A stretch of DNA of 64,000 nucleotides. Origin: Dickeya aquatica (GTDB taxonomy: Bacteria > Pseudomonadota > Gammaproteobacteria > Enterobacterales > Enterobacteriaceae). The notes under the pieces were generated by a model, which made no database searches, was not told the origin of the DNA, and was given only the letters and a program-made list of their open reading frames with translations. The stretch lies in NCBI RefSeq assembly GCF_900095885.1, contig NZ_LT615367.1:1550001-1614000 (forward strand), read 5' to 3'. How positions within the stretch are numbered: the stretch's first letter is position 1; every line of letters begins with the position of its first letter. The position numbers and the translations under genes were made by a program. This document shows, in pieces, positions 8,756 to 17,900 of the stretch.

Positions 8756-10666
8756 ATGGAAAATCAGGCGATAAACATCCCCCCTTATTCTCACTCTCAC
8801 TATCAACTGGCCTGCGCCAGCGTGATGCAGGATCTGGTGGATTGTCTGCTGGCCGAGCACTTTTTTGGCCCGCAGCCGCTGGCGCTGTACCGTGGCGATG
8901 AGTGGCTGGCGCACTATGGCTGCACCACGCCATTTGGCGAACCGGCGGGCGACGCGCGCCTGTGGCGCTGGTGCTGCGATGAACGCGAACAGTGCCATCT
9001 GGTGCTGCTGTTGCGCCCCGGAATTACCCAGCGCTGGGAAAAAGTGCCGCAAACGGCGGTCTATCTGTGGCAGCAGGGCGGTAATGACTGGCAGGCACTG
9101 GAGCCGGAGAGCTTCATGAATCGGGTGTTTGCCGCTCAGCAGGGCGGGCAGGAGAATGCCAAAGGGCAGGCGTTGTTTCTGGATGTGCTCACCACCAGCG
9201 TCTGGCAGACGGCGCTGTCGCAGGCGCATCGCATTGATACCGATGCGCTGATGACACGCACTAACGCGGATTTCTTCCAGGTAATGGAGCAGTGGGCGTC
9301 ACTGCGCGACCGCCCCTATCACCCGACGGCCAAGGCCAAGCAGGGGCTGGATGTGCAGGAATACTGCCGTTATGTGGCGGAGTTTGCCGCCCCGGTGGCA
9401 CTGAACTGGGTGGCGGTGGCGAAAGCGCGCCTGCAATGCGGTGATGGCATTAGCGATGCCGCGTCTCAGTATCCGGCGCGCTATCTGCTGCCACCGGCAG
9501 AGCAGGCGGCGTTGCAGCAGGAACTGGTGGCGCGTGGTATCGCCGACACGCATATCGCCCTGCCGGTGCATCCGTGGCAGTTTGACCATATTCTGGAGCC
9601 GCAACTGGGTGAGGTTTTCCGTCATGGCGATTGTCACCGGCTTGATTTCAGCGCCGCCCGCTACCTGCCGACCTCATCATTGCGCTCGATGACGCCGTGC
9701 TTTGCCAGCGCCGACTACCTCAAATTGCCGATGGCGGTCTACTCGCTGGGCGCATCGCGCTATCTGCCGGCGGTGAAAATGATCAACGGTGGCCTGAGTG
9801 AGAGGCTGTTGCGCCAGGCGCGCGCCAAAGACGCCCTGTTAGAGCAGCGGCTCTACATGTGCGATGAGAGCAAATGGTGGGCGTTTATGCCGCCACAGGC
9901 CACCTTGTTTGACGAAGCGCCGCGCCACCTCTCGGCGATGGTGCGCACCTACCCGGCTGAATTGTTCGATAACCCTGACTACCGCCTGCTGCCGATGGCC
10001 GCTCTCGGTACGCCGTTACCCGTCAGCCGACGCCATTTCTTTGACGACTGGCTGGCGTATCGCGGCCTGTCGGCGGACGCACACGGCGTTGAAACGCTGT
10101 TTGCCGAGCTGTGCCGCTGCTTTTTTGACATCAATTTTCGTCTGTTCCGGCTTGGCATGCTGGGCGAAATTCACGGCCAGAACGCGGTACTGGTCTGGAA
10201 GGCGGGCGAAGCGCACGGGGTATTGCTGCGTGACCACGACTCGCTGCGCATTCATGTGCCGACGCTTGAGCAACACGGCATGCAAGACCCGGTGTATCGC
10301 ATCAAACAGGGGCACGCCAACACGCTGTACCACGACCGGCTCGATGACCTGCTGTTCTGGCTGCAAACGCTGGGGATTCAGGTCAACCTGCGGGCGATTA
10401 TCGACACGCTGGCCGAGACTTATGCGCTGTCGGCGGCTCGCCTGTGGCAGGTGATGCAAATGGAAATCAACGACGCGATTGACCGCACCGGTTTCAGTAG
10501 CGACACGCACGCCATGCTGAAAACCCGCCTGTTCGATGTCCCCAACTGGCCGCAGAAACTGCTGATCACGCCGATGATTGCCCGTGCGGGCGGGCCGGGG
10601 AGTATGCCGTTTGGCAAAGGCGAGGTGATTAACCCGTTTCAGGCCATCATGGGTAAATCGTGTTAA
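8756..10666 (+). CDS. acsA: NIS siderophore synthetase AcsA (IucA/IucC family)
   Basis: A 636-residue NIS synthetase, third in the operon. The ATP-site motif DRPYHPTAKAKQG falls around residues 184-197, the VHPWQFDH segment is typical of the family, and GEIHGQN occurs near residue 470 followed by VLLRDHDS. It is expected to finish assembly of the siderophore together with AcsC. GGAAAG lies just before the ATG. It is the last biosynthetic gene; 176 bases with a dispersed repeat separate it from the transport genes, so cbrABCD may have a separate promoter or lower read-through. Confidence 0.88.
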   Translation: MENQAINIPPYSHSHYQLACASVMQDLVDCLLAEHFFGPQPLALYRGDEWLAHYGCTTPFGEPAGDARLWRWCCDEREQCHLVLLLRPGITQRWEKVPQTAVYLWQQGGNDWQALEPESFMNRVFAAQQGGQENAKGQALFLDVLTTSVWQTALSQAHRIDTDALMTRTNADFFQVMEQWASLRDRPYHPTAKAKQGLDVQEYCRYVAEFAAPVALNWVAVAKARLQCGDGISDAASQYPARYLLPPAEQAALQQELVARGIADTHIALPVHPWQFDHILEPQLGEVFRHGDCHRLDFSAARYLPTSSLRSMTPCFASADYLKLPMAVYSLGASRYLPAVKMINGGLSERLLRQARAKDALLEQRLYMCDESKWWAFMPPQATLFDEAPRHLSAMVRTYPAELFDNPDYRLLPMAALGTPLPVSRRHFFDDWLAYRGLSADAHGVETLFAELCRCFFDINFRLFRLGMLGEIHGQNAVLVWKAGEAHGVLLRDHDSLRIHVPTLEQHGMQDPVYRIKQGHANTLYHDRLDDLLFWLQTLGIQVNLRAIIDTLAETYALSAARLWQVMQMEINDAIDRTGFSSDTHAMLKTRLFDVPNWPQKLLITPMIARAGGPGSMPFGKGEVINPFQAIMGKSC

Positions 10667-10689
10667 CGAACCCAGGGCGTTGCTATTGG

Positions 10690-10766
10690 GTTCATGTCAG
10701 GGCGGAGAGACATTTCGTGCGGGATAAACAGCGGCTCACTTTGGCGAGGTGATGGCACGCACGACA
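10690..10766 (+). repeat. Dispersed repeat, copy A
   Basis: This 77-base stretch between acsA and cbrA matches 37313-37392 with the same internal spacing. Shared blocks are CGGAGA, TTTCGTGC, GGATAAAC and GCACGCACGACA, with 34 bases between the second and the last block in both copies. The outer blocks are themselves inverted (TCGTGC against GCACGA), so the transcript could fold into a stem. It looks like a REP-type intergenic element. Its role here is unknown; it could stabilise the upstream mRNA or reduce read-through into cbrA. Confidence 0.6.
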
Positions 10767-10842
10767 TGAGCAAGAGACAAGATCTCCTTTCTGAACGTAA
10801 TGGATTGGTCATCACTATAAAAAAGGCAGATTACATAGAATC

Positions 10843-11763
10843 GTGAATGCGTATTTACTTTCCCGGCGCAACTTATTGCGCACGGCACTCAGCCTGTTGC
10901 CGCTGGCAGCAGGCTTACCGGCGCTGGCTCAGGCTCCGGCCCGGCCACCACGGCTGATTACGTTATTTCAGGGGGCGACGGATACGGCGGTGGCGCTGGG
11001 TATCACCCCGGTCGGTGTGGTGGACTCGTGGACGGAAAAACCGATGTATCGCTACCTGCGCGCGGCGCTTGATGGCGTGGCGCATGTCGGGCTGGAAACG
11101 CAGCCCAGTCTTGAAGATATCGTGTTGCTAAAACCGGAGATGATTGTTGCGTCGCGCTTTCGCCATCAGCGTTTGCAGCCGCTGTTATCACAGATTGCGC
11201 CGGTGGTGATGCTGGATGAAATCTACCAGTTTAAAACCACGCTGGCGGTGATGGGGCAGGCATTGGGCGTGCAGGTGCAGGCCGGGCAGTGCCTGCAACA
11301 CTGGCAGCAGCGGGTGGCGACGTTGCAGGCACAGTTACGCCAGCGCTTTGGCGGCGCGACTTTGCCGACGGTAGCGGTGCTGGATATCCGCGAAGATCAT
11401 ATCCGCAGCTACCTGCCGCCCAGTTTTCCCGGCTCGGTACTGAGCGAACTGGGGTTTGGCTGGAGCGAAACCAGCCGCAGCCAGCCGGGTGTCTCACTCA
11501 AACTCACCAACAAGGAGAGCCTTCCGGTGCTGGATGCCGAGGTGTTTTTTGTGTTTTTACGCGCCAACAGCCCGGCGGTGCAACGCCATTATCAGTCGCT
11601 GATTCAGCATCCGCTGTGGCAGCGTTTGCGCGCTGTGCAGCGCGGGCAGGTGTGGGTGGTCGATGGCGTCGCCTGGAGTTTGTCCGGCGGTATTCTGGGG
11701 GCCAACCTGATGCTCGATGATATCCATCGGGTAACGGGAATCGGCGGGGAGGTGGCATCATGA
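10843..11763 (+). CDS. cbrA: Ferric-achromobactin periplasmic binding protein CbrA
   Basis: A 306-residue periplasmic binding protein of the FepB/FecB-like siderophore class. The N-terminus carries SRRNLL, a twin-arginine pattern, followed by a hydrophobic run ending at AQA, so export may be by Tat rather than Sec. The mature part has [22 protein letters not shown] and a C-terminal [14 protein letters not shown] segment usual in the family. The start is GTG at 10843; no strong ribosome site was seen. Its TGA overlaps the cbrB ATG (ATGA), which implies coupled translation. It hands ferric achromobactin from the Acr receptor to the CbrBC permease. Confidence 0.88.
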   Translation: MNAYLLSRRNLLRTALSLLPLAAGLPALAQAPARPPRLITLFQGATDTAVALGITPVGVVDSWTEKPMYRYLRAALDGVAHVGLETQPSLEDIVLLKPEMIVASRFRHQRLQPLLSQIAPVVMLDEIYQFKTTLAVMGQALGVQVQAGQCLQHWQQRVATLQAQLRQRFGGATLPTVAVLDIREDHIRSYLPPSFPGSVLSELGFGWSETSRSQPGVSLKLTNKESLPVLDAEVFFVFLRANSPAVQRHYQSLIQHPLWQRLRAVQRGQVWVVDGVAWSLSGGILGANLMLDDIHRVTGIGGEVAS

Positions 11764-12779
11764 ACCCGCTCATCACGGCGGCGCGCAGGCCGTGGCCGGT
11801 GGTGCTGACGGCGGGGCTGGCGGTGCTGGTGCTGGCGGGCTTGAGCGTGATGACCGGCCCGGTGTGGATTGCGCCGGGGCAGGTGCTTGCGGCCTTCTGG
11901 CAGCATGATGCGCTTAATGTCAGCCACATTCTGGTGACATCCACCCGGCTGGCGCGCACGCTGATGGCGATGCTGGTCGGGGCGGCGCTGGCGGTGGCGG
12001 GGCTGCTGATGCAGGTCTTGACGCGTAACCCGCTGGCCTCGCCGGGGCTGTTTGGCATTAACGCTGGCGCGATGTTCCTGCTCATCGTCTGCGTGTCCTG
12101 GTTTCCCGCGCTCGGCATGGCGGTGTGGCTCTGGGCGGCGTTTGCCGGTGCGGCGCTGGCAGGCGGCCTGGTGTGGCTGGTTGGCACGCTCGGGAAAGGC
12201 AGCCTGAACCCGCTGCGTATTGTGCTGGCTGGGGCGGCTATCACCGCGCTGTTCTCGGCGTTCAGTCAGGCGCTGCTGGTGGTCAATCAGGAGGGGCTGG
12301 ACACGGTGTTGTTCTGGCTGGCCGGGTCGGTGGCCGGGCGCGAGCTTAACGCGGTGCTGCCGCTGATGGGATACGGCGTACTGGCGCTGCTGGCGGCGAT
12401 GTGCCTGAGCGGGCAAATCAATGTGTTGCATGCCGGTGATGCCATTGCGCGCGGGCTGGGCCAGCGCACCGCGCGCCTGCGGGCGCTGATGAGTCTGGTG
12501 GTGGTGGTGCTGGCGGGCAGCGCGGTGGCGATGGCGGGCAGCATCGGCTTTATCGGCCTGATTGTGCCGCACCTCGCCCGCACGCTGCTGCCCGCCGACC
12601 ACCGCTGGCTGTTGCCCGGCTGTGCGCTGCTGGGGGCGGCGTTGCTGTTGCTGGCCGATATTCTGGCGCGCGTGGTTATCCTGCCGCAGGAGGTGCCGGT
12701 GGGCGTGATGACGGCGCTGTTTGGCGCACCGTTTTTTATTATGCAACTGCGGCGCGGAGGGCGGCATGGTGCCGGATAA
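11760..12779 (+). CDS. cbrB: Iron-siderophore ABC permease CbrB (FecCD family)
   Basis: A 339-residue inner-membrane protein of the FecCD/BtuC permease family with about 9-10 hydrophobic segments. Family landmarks are [40 protein letters not shown] (near residue 85) and [16 protein letters not shown] before the last third, where the permease meets the ATPase. It is expected to pair with CbrC as a heterodimer. The start overlaps the cbrA stop by 4 bases and the end overlaps cbrC by 14 bases. Confidence 0.9.
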   Translation: MNPLITAARRPWPVVLTAGLAVLVLAGLSVMTGPVWIAPGQVLAAFWQHDALNVSHILVTSTRLARTLMAMLVGAALAVAGLLMQVLTRNPLASPGLFGINAGAMFLLIVCVSWFPALGMAVWLWAAFAGAALAGGLVWLVGTLGKGSLNPLRIVLAGAAITALFSAFSQALLVVNQEGLDTVLFWLAGSVAGRELNAVLPLMGYGVLALLAAMCLSGQINVLHAGDAIARGLGQRTARLRALMSLVVVVLAGSAVAMAGSIGFIGLIVPHLARTLLPADHRWLLPGCALLGAALLLLADILARVVILPQEVPVGVMTALFGAPFFIMQLRRGGRHGAG

Positions 12780-13839
12780 TCGAACGTATGAGCGCGTGTG
12801 GCGCTGGGGGCGGTGGTCGCGCCAGTACAACCTGAATACGCTGTATCGCCTTGCGCTGATGACCGGCGTACTGCTCGCCCTGATGATAACCTCGCTTGGC
12901 ATCGGGAAAGTATGGCTTGCGCCGTGGGAGGTGTGGCGCGCGCTGTGGCCTTCGCCGCACGAGGGCAGTACGCTGGAGGGCGCTGGCATGATAGTCCGGC
13001 AGTTGCGTTTACCGCGCGTCCTGCTGGCGGCGATGGTGGGCGGTGCGCTGGCTGTGTCCGGCCTGATGTTGCAGGCGATGGTGCGTAACCCGCTGGCCTC
13101 ACCGGATATTCTTGGCATCAGCAGTGGAGCCAGCGCAGCGGCGGTGGGCTATTTGTCATTTGGCGCATCGCTGTTCGGGCCGCATTATCTGCCTCTGGCG
13201 GCGATGGCCGGTGCCGGTGGCGCGGCCTGTGCGGTGTATGCGCTGGCCTGGCAGTCCGGTGTGTCGCCGTTGCGACTGGTGCTGACCGGCGTGGGCGTTT
13301 CGGCGCTGTTGATGGCGACAACCACTTTTCTGCTGGTTTTCAGCCCGCTGACCACTACGCTGTCGGCGTATGTCTGGCTGACGGGCAGCGTGTATGGCGC
13401 AAGCTGGCAAGATGCGCGCGCGCTGGCGGGGTGGCTGGTGCTGTTGCTGCCGTGCCTGATACTGCTGGCGCGTCAGGTGCAGGTACAACAACTGGATGAC
13501 GCACTGGCGCAGGGCATTGGCGTGCGGGTGCAAGCGGTGCGGCTGGCGTTGCTGGCGCTGAGTGTTGCGCTGGCCGGGGCCGCAATTGCCTGCGGCGGGG
13601 CGATGGCGTTTGTCGGCCTGATTGCGCCACACATCGCCAAACGGCTGGTGCCGCCGGGGTTTGCCGCACAGGCCATCATGGCGTTTTTATGCGGTGCGGC
13701 GCTGGTTAACGTGGCTGATTTGTGCGCCCGCACGCTGTTTTTGCCGCTGGATTTACCGGCCGGTATTTTTGTTGCGGTGCTGGGCGCACCGTTCTTTTTA
13801 TACTTATTGATGCAACAACGGCAGGAAGGAAACGGATGA
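12766..13839 (+). CDS. cbrC: Iron-siderophore ABC permease CbrC (FecCD family)
   Basis: A 357-residue inner-membrane permease, the second FecCD subunit. It shows [39 protein letters not shown] and the ATPase-contact loop [17 protein letters not shown]. The N-terminus is longer and more basic than in CbrB. I place the start at ATG 12766, preceded by GCGGAGG; a TTG at 12721 would add 15 residues copied from inside cbrB and is unlikely. Its TGA overlaps the cbrD start. Confidence 0.9.
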   Translation: MVPDNRTYERVWRWGRWSRQYNLNTLYRLALMTGVLLALMITSLGIGKVWLAPWEVWRALWPSPHEGSTLEGAGMIVRQLRLPRVLLAAMVGGALAVSGLMLQAMVRNPLASPDILGISSGASAAAVGYLSFGASLFGPHYLPLAAMAGAGGAACAVYALAWQSGVSPLRLVLTGVGVSALLMATTTFLLVFSPLTTTLSAYVWLTGSVYGASWQDARALAGWLVLLLPCLILLARQVQVQQLDDALAQGIGVRVQAVRLALLALSVALAGAAIACGGAMAFVGLIAPHIAKRLVPPGFAAQAIMAFLCGAALVNVADLCARTLFLPLDLPAGIFVAVLGAPFFLYLLMQQRQEGNG

Positions 13840-14642
13840 TGACCGCCATTCGCAGTCAAGGGGTAACGCTGGGGTATGCCCGGCAGACCATTATCGAGTC
13901 GCTGGATCTGGCGCTGCCGCGCGGCAAAGTCTCGGTACTGATTGGCAGCAACGGCTGCGGTAAAAGTACGCTGCTTAAAGCGTTTGCCCGCCTGCTCACG
14001 CCGCTGCAAGGGTCGGTTATCCTCAACGGTGAAGATATCCACCGCAAGCCAACGGCGCAGGTGGCGCGCGAGCTGGCGATCCTGCCACAGATGCCGCAGG
14101 CCCCGGAGGGGATAACCGTCAAGCAACTGGTCAGCCTGGGGCGCTATCCGTATCAAAACTGGCTACAGCAATGGTCAACGGAAGATGAACGGATGGTGCA
14201 TCAGGCGCTGGTGCAAACCGGCACCGAGGCACTGGCGCACCGCCCGGTGGATGCGCTTTCCGGCGGCCAGCGCCAGCGGGTGTGGATAGCCATGACGCTG
14301 GCGCAGGATACCGAGGTGGTGCTGCTCGATGAACCGACCACGTTTTTGGATTTGGCCCACCAGATTGACGTGCTCGATTTGCTGCGCGCGCTCAATCGCC
14401 AGCACGGCAAAACCATCATCATGGTGCTGCATGACCTGAATCTGGCCTGCCGCTATGCCGACCATATGGTGGCGGTGCATAACCGCACCGCCTTCGCACA
14501 AGGCGCACCGGCTGACATTCTCAATGAGGCAATGGTGAAAACGGTGTTTGATCTCGATTGCCGCATCATCAACGACCCGTTTTTCCACACGCCGCTGTGC
14601 ATTCCATTTGGGCGTGAAACACCAGCGCGCAAGGAGGCATGA
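13836..14642 (+). CDS. cbrD: Iron-siderophore ABC ATPase CbrD
   Basis: A 268-residue ABC ATPase of the FepC/FecE type. Walker A is GSNGCGKST (residues 37-45), the Q-loop lies in AILPQMPQ, the signature is LSGGQRQR (141-148) and Walker B is VVLLDEPT (161-168), followed by an H-loop in IIMVLHDLN. It powers uptake through CbrBC. A longer reading frame exists upstream, but ATG 13836 has AGGAAGGAAAC before it and gives the usual length. It overlaps cbrC and the following gene by 4 bases each. Confidence 0.93.
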   Translation: MMTAIRSQGVTLGYARQTIIESLDLALPRGKVSVLIGSNGCGKSTLLKAFARLLTPLQGSVILNGEDIHRKPTAQVARELAILPQMPQAPEGITVKQLVSLGRYPYQNWLQQWSTEDERMVHQALVQTGTEALAHRPVDALSGGQRQRVWIAMTLAQDTEVVLLDEPTTFLDLAHQIDVLDLLRALNRQHGKTIIMVLHDLNLACRYADHMVAVHNRTAFAQGAPADILNEAMVKTVFDLDCRIINDPFFHTPLCIPFGRETPARKEA

Positions 14643-15292
14643 TGTCGCCGCATGACACCGACGCGCCGCCAGCCGGCCTGATTCTGCCACGGGTGCCGCC
14701 CGCCAGCGCAACACTGCTGGCACAGTACCGCCACATCAGCACCTCTACGCTTGGGCACCTCACCGACCACGGCTACCTGCACGGCCTTCAACCGCTGTGG
14801 CAACCGGTGCAGATGGTGGGCAACGTGGTGACGGTAAAACTGTGCCCGCCCGATGGCGGCATACTGCGCGAGGCGCTGTTATTGAGCCAGCCCGGCGATG
14901 TGCTGGTGATTGATGCCATGCAAGAGGCGACGCGCGCCTGCTGGGGCGAGCTGCGCACGCTGGCGGCCTGCGTCAAAGGGTTGGCCGGCGTGGTGGTCGC
15001 CGGTGCCGTAACCGATTCCCGCGCACTGCGCACGCTCGGGCTGCCGGTGTTTTGCACCGGCGTGAGCGCCATCACCACCCGCACCCTTGGCCTGCAAGGG
15101 GCGGTGAATGTACCGCTCCGGCTATCCGGCGTGGCGGTAAACCCCGGTGACATCGCCATAGGCGACGATGACGGGGTGTTTATTCTCAGCCCCAGTGCCG
15201 CTCACGATTGGCTCGACACCGCGCAACGCAAGGAGCAGGCCGATGCCGAACGGCGTGACGCGCTGCGCCACAAATTACAGAGGGCTTTCTGA
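14639..15292 (+). CDS. RraA/4-hydroxy-4-methyl-2-oxoglutarate aldolase-like protein
   Basis: A 217-residue protein of the RraA fold family (members include RNase E inhibitor RraA and metal-dependent 4-hydroxy-2-oxoacid aldolases or oxaloacetate decarboxylases). The fold is recognisable from STLGHLTDHG, PGDVLVIDA, GELRTLAACVKGLAGVVV, LGLPVFCTG and VNPGDIAIGDDDGV. The usual core reads V-x-D/N-G-x-V-R-D; here it is VVAGAVTD, with Ala121 and Thr125 at the positions normally held by the first polar residue and the catalytic Arg. The metal-binding Asp126 is kept. Aldolase activity is therefore doubtful or altered. It overlaps cbrD by 4 bases, so it belongs to the iron operon and may act on an oxo-acid linked to achromobactin. 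Its function is unknown. Confidence 0.72.
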   Translation: MMSPHDTDAPPAGLILPRVPPASATLLAQYRHISTSTLGHLTDHGYLHGLQPLWQPVQMVGNVVTVKLCPPDGGILREALLLSQPGDVLVIDAMQEATRACWGELRTLAACVKGLAGVVVAGAVTDSRALRTLGLPVFCTGVSAITTRTLGLQGAVNVPLRLSGVAVNPGDIAIGDDDGVFILSPSAAHDWLDTAQRKEQADAERRDALRHKLQRAF

Positions 15293-15304
15293 TAACGATG
15301 TAAA

Positions 15305-15326
15305 CAAAAAAACCTGCCGAAGCAGG
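15305..15326 (-). terminator. Minus-strand intrinsic terminator
   Basis: On the minus strand CCTGC-TTCG-GCAGG is followed by a run of about eight Ts with one interruption (plus-strand A run at 15305-15312). That orientation serves a gene transcribed leftward from beyond 15330, but none is now there: an IS256 remnant follows. On the plus strand the stem may still slow transcripts leaving the achromobactin operon. Confidence 0.6.
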
Positions 15327-15504
15327 CTTCAGAATGAAGGTTAGCGAATGGATGAAATTCGCTCTAACGTCACTTTTGCAAGGAGTTTAAATTCCGGGTT
15401 GGACTGCCCCCGCCCCGACAGATTATTCGGTACGTAAAATGATTTATCTGGCGATACAGTCGGCCTCGAAAAAATGGAGTATGCCGATCCAGAATTGGCG
15501 ACTA

Positions 15505-16656
15505 AATAGCTTCGCAAAATAGTAGATCACTTGAAGGGAACTCAGTCCGAATTGAGCGATCTGATCAATCGCCAAATATCCCAAATCACCAACCGGACTG
15601 AGCGATGCCGATCATAGCAGCAATCCCTGATGAAGAACGACAACTGATGTGCAAAGAAGCCCAACAAACACGCGATAAAAATTATGCCAGACGACTCATT
15701 GCCATGTTGATGTTGCATCGGGGAATGACCGTCACCGACGTCGCCAGACTGCTCTGTGCTGCGCGTTCATCCGTCGGAAGATGGATAAACTGGTTTACTT
15801 TACAAGGTGTTGAAGGACTCAAGAGCCTCAGGCCCGGTCGTGCGCCTTGCTGGCCAGTCGCCGATATCCAGCGTGTGCTTCCCTTGCTGGTTCAACGTTC
15901 ACCGAAGGATTTCGGCTGGCTGCGCTCCCGCTGGAGTACAGAGTTACTGACCCGCATCGTCAACCGGCTTTTTGACGTGACGCTTCACCGCTCCACCCTG
16001 CACCGATACCTCAAACAGGCCGGTATGGTCTGGCGCAGGGCCGCACCGACGCTGAAAATCAGGGACCCGTATTATGATGAAAAGCGGCTTGCCATCGAGC
16101 AGGCGCTGGCTCAGGGCTCAGCGGCTAATCCCGTGTTTTATCAGGATGAAGTCGATATCGACCTGAACCCGAAAATCGGTGCCGACTGGATGCCCAAAGG
16201 GCAGCAGAAACGTATCGCCACGCCGGGACAGAACCAGAAACATTATCTGGCTGGCGCACTGCATTCGGTGACGGGCCGAGTCTCCTACGTTAGTGGCAAC
16301 AGCAAGAGCTCTGATTTATTTATCCAACTGTTAGAGGCATTACGACGCATATACCGGCGGGCGAAAACCATTACGTTGGTGGTTGATAACGACATCATCC
16401 ATAAAAGCCACAAAGTGGAGCGCTGGCTGGCGGAGAACAGCAAGTTCCGGCTGCTGTTTCTGCCGACCTATTCGCCGTGGCTGAATCCGATAGAGCGGCT
16501 GTGGCTATCGTTACACGAGACAATAACGCGAAACCATCAGTGCCAGTACCTGTGGCAGTTACTGAAACAGGTAACGCAATTTATGAATGCAGCTTCACCA
16601 TTTCCCGGCAACCAACCTGGCCTGACTAAAGTGGAGCGGTAATATGAGAAGCTATT
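15505..16656 (+). mobile_element. IS630-family insertion sequence
   Basis: A 1152-bp element. Its ends are inverted: AATAGCTTC at the left and GAAGCTATT at the right, giving a 12-bp match CTAAATAGCTTC when the flanking CTA and TAG are included. It is bordered by TA at 15503-15504 and 16657-16658, the TA duplication expected of IS630 at a CTAG target. It encodes one intact transposase and appears complete, so it may still be mobile. Confidence 0.9.
15605..16642 (+). CDS. IS630-family transposase (DDE)
   Basis: A 345-residue transposase with an N-terminal helix-turn-helix (TVTDVARLLCAARSSVGRW, residues 42-60) and a DDE catalytic core: D181 in YQDEVDI, D261/D263 in VVDNDII, and E297 in SPWLNPIERLW, the classic IS630 spacing. 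Length and motifs fit the IS630 group of enterobacteria. The frame is intact. It would cut at TA-containing CTAG sites, which matches the site seen here. Confidence 0.95.
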   Translation: MPIIAAIPDEERQLMCKEAQQTRDKNYARRLIAMLMLHRGMTVTDVARLLCAARSSVGRWINWFTLQGVEGLKSLRPGRAPCWPVADIQRVLPLLVQRSPKDFGWLRSRWSTELLTRIVNRLFDVTLHRSTLHRYLKQAGMVWRRAAPTLKIRDPYYDEKRLAIEQALAQGSAANPVFYQDEVDIDLNPKIGADWMPKGQQKRIATPGQNQKHYLAGALHSVTGRVSYVSGNSKSSDLFIQLLEALRRIYRRAKTITLVVDNDIIHKSHKVERWLAENSKFRLLFLPTYSPWLNPIERLWLSLHETITRNHQCQYLWQLLKQVTQFMNAASPFPGNQPGLTKVER

Positions 16657-16784
16657 TAGCGATGAGCTGTTTTATTATCGAGTTCGGTGACCGCCTGAGC
16701 GATCACCTTTAACATGGTGGCAATTACACAGAATTACGTAACTCTCAAATTGATTCCAAGAACTCTTTTGTGACAAGGAATAAA

Positions 16785-17900
16785 TTATTCATACGGCACA
16801 GTCAGTAAAGTATAGTCAGGAGATAAAGTGGCCAGTTTCTTTCTCATAGCCTCCTGAACAACTGAGAATGTAGAACCACAAATAAAAATTGGATTTTCAC
16901 CATGTGCAAAATTATAGCCGACAGGATCATTAACCACTTGAATATCTTGAAAATAATCAAATTCATATTTGGTATCAAATATTCCTTTGACTTTCCCTTT
17001 TGCCTTTCTTATGGCCTCGGCTGCAAATGCAGATAATCCCCATAAATAAACTGTATGTGTGGTGCTATATTTATTAATGATATCTACAATCTCTTCGCTA
17101 ACTAATTCAAGATGCTTCTTATAGTCTCCAACAGCATTAATTAAATCACTCGCATTACATAAAACCCGTAATGCTGGGACTAATGGGCTATTTTGGCATT
17201 CAAAAGCAATAATATTAAGTCCAACATTTTGAATAATAGATAAAAGTGATTGAGAATTGAAGTAATGAATATGGTCTGGGCAGTTAATCGAATATCTTAA
17301 ATCAAGTCTGCTGTGTGGGACGCCAAAATTAGGTACCTCAATAAAGAAATAGCTATTCTTAAATTCTTTCAGAATGCTTAACAATTCAGAAGGATTGAAA
17401 ATATGTTCAAGAACATGTGATAAAAGAAATATATTTCTCTTGTTTTTGATGTTGTATTCTGCAAGGGATTGTGCGAAGTAATCCTTGCAATCATTTAAAT
17501 CAGAATGAACAAAGTTCAAGTTTTCGAAAGAAACTCTATCAACAAAATCTACAACTATTCCTTTATCATGTCCACATTCGCAACGAATGTATTCAGCCAG
17601 CTCACCGGGGCCACCACCAATTTCAATAGCAAGGCCATCGATAGTGCTTAAATTTAGATTCTTTTTTATAAACTCTTTTCTAAAATCACCTAATTGCCTG
17701 TCTGTGGCCAGAGCTGTTTCTGCTTTATATATTAGCTCTAAAGGAACGTTATGATAAGTACAAGAATGTTTGCATTTTTCGCAAAGATACTGTCTAAATT
17801 CTAATTTATTAAAAATAAGCGCTGATCTAATCTCACAAAATTTATTGTCAATAATTTTTAATTCGGAATTACAAGCAGGACATGAATAGAAATCTTCCAT
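16785..17900 (-). CDS. Low-GC class I SAM methyltransferase (sugar C-methyltransferase-like)
   Basis: A 371-residue protein in three parts. An N-terminal zinc-ribbon-like segment has CPAC near residue 7 and CEKCKHSC near residue 45. A Rossmann methyltransferase core follows, with IEIGGGPGELAEYI around residue 100 and FLLSHVLEHIFNP. The C-terminal domain (YLWGLSAFAAEAIRKAKGKVKGIFD) resembles the C-terminal domain of NDP-sugar C-methyltransferases. The substrate is unknown. I choose ATG at 17900, giving MEDFYSCPAC; an extension to 17990 would add a hydrophobic, AT-rich lead with no homology-like features. The gene is far more AT-rich than its neighbours, stands alone and sits between IS remnants and AT-rich DNA, so recent acquisition is likely. 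No sugar or LPS gene cluster is next to it. Confidence 0.72.
   Translation of the reverse strand: MEDFYSCPACNSELKIIDNKFCEIRSALIFNKLEFRQYLCEKCKHSCTYHNVPLELIYKAETALATDRQLGDFRKEFIKKNLNLSTIDGLAIEIGGGPGELAEYIRCECGHDKGIVVDFVDRVSFENLNFVHSDLNDCKDYFAQSLAEYNIKNKRNIFLLSHVLEHIFNPSELLSILKEFKNSYFFIEVPNFGVPHSRLDLRYSINCPDHIHYFNSQSLLSIIQNVGLNIIAFECQNSPLVPALRVLCNASDLINAVGDYKKHLELVSEEIVDIINKYSTTHTVYLWGLSAFAAEAIRKAKGKVKGIFDTKYEFDYFQDIQVVNDPVGYNFAHGENPIFICGSTFSVVQEAMRKKLATLSPDYTLLTVPYE

Larger units (their letters stand above)
15412..16712 (+). pseudogene. IS256-family transposase 3' remnant, split by IS630
   Basis: In frame from about 15412 the left piece reads PTDYSVRKMIYLAIQSASKK and then WSMPIQNWRL, up to 15504. 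After the IS630 element the frame resumes with AMSCFIIEFGDRLSDHL and a TAA at 16710-16712. This is the conserved C-terminus of IS256/mutator transposases. Removing the insert and one TA copy rejoins the frame as CGA CTA GCG ATG. The rest of the transposase is gone, with no convincing coding before about 15412, so the IS256 copy was already truncated or decayed on its left. The sequence after 16712 (GGTGGCAATTACACAGAATT) resembles an IS256-type right end. Confidence 0.8.
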
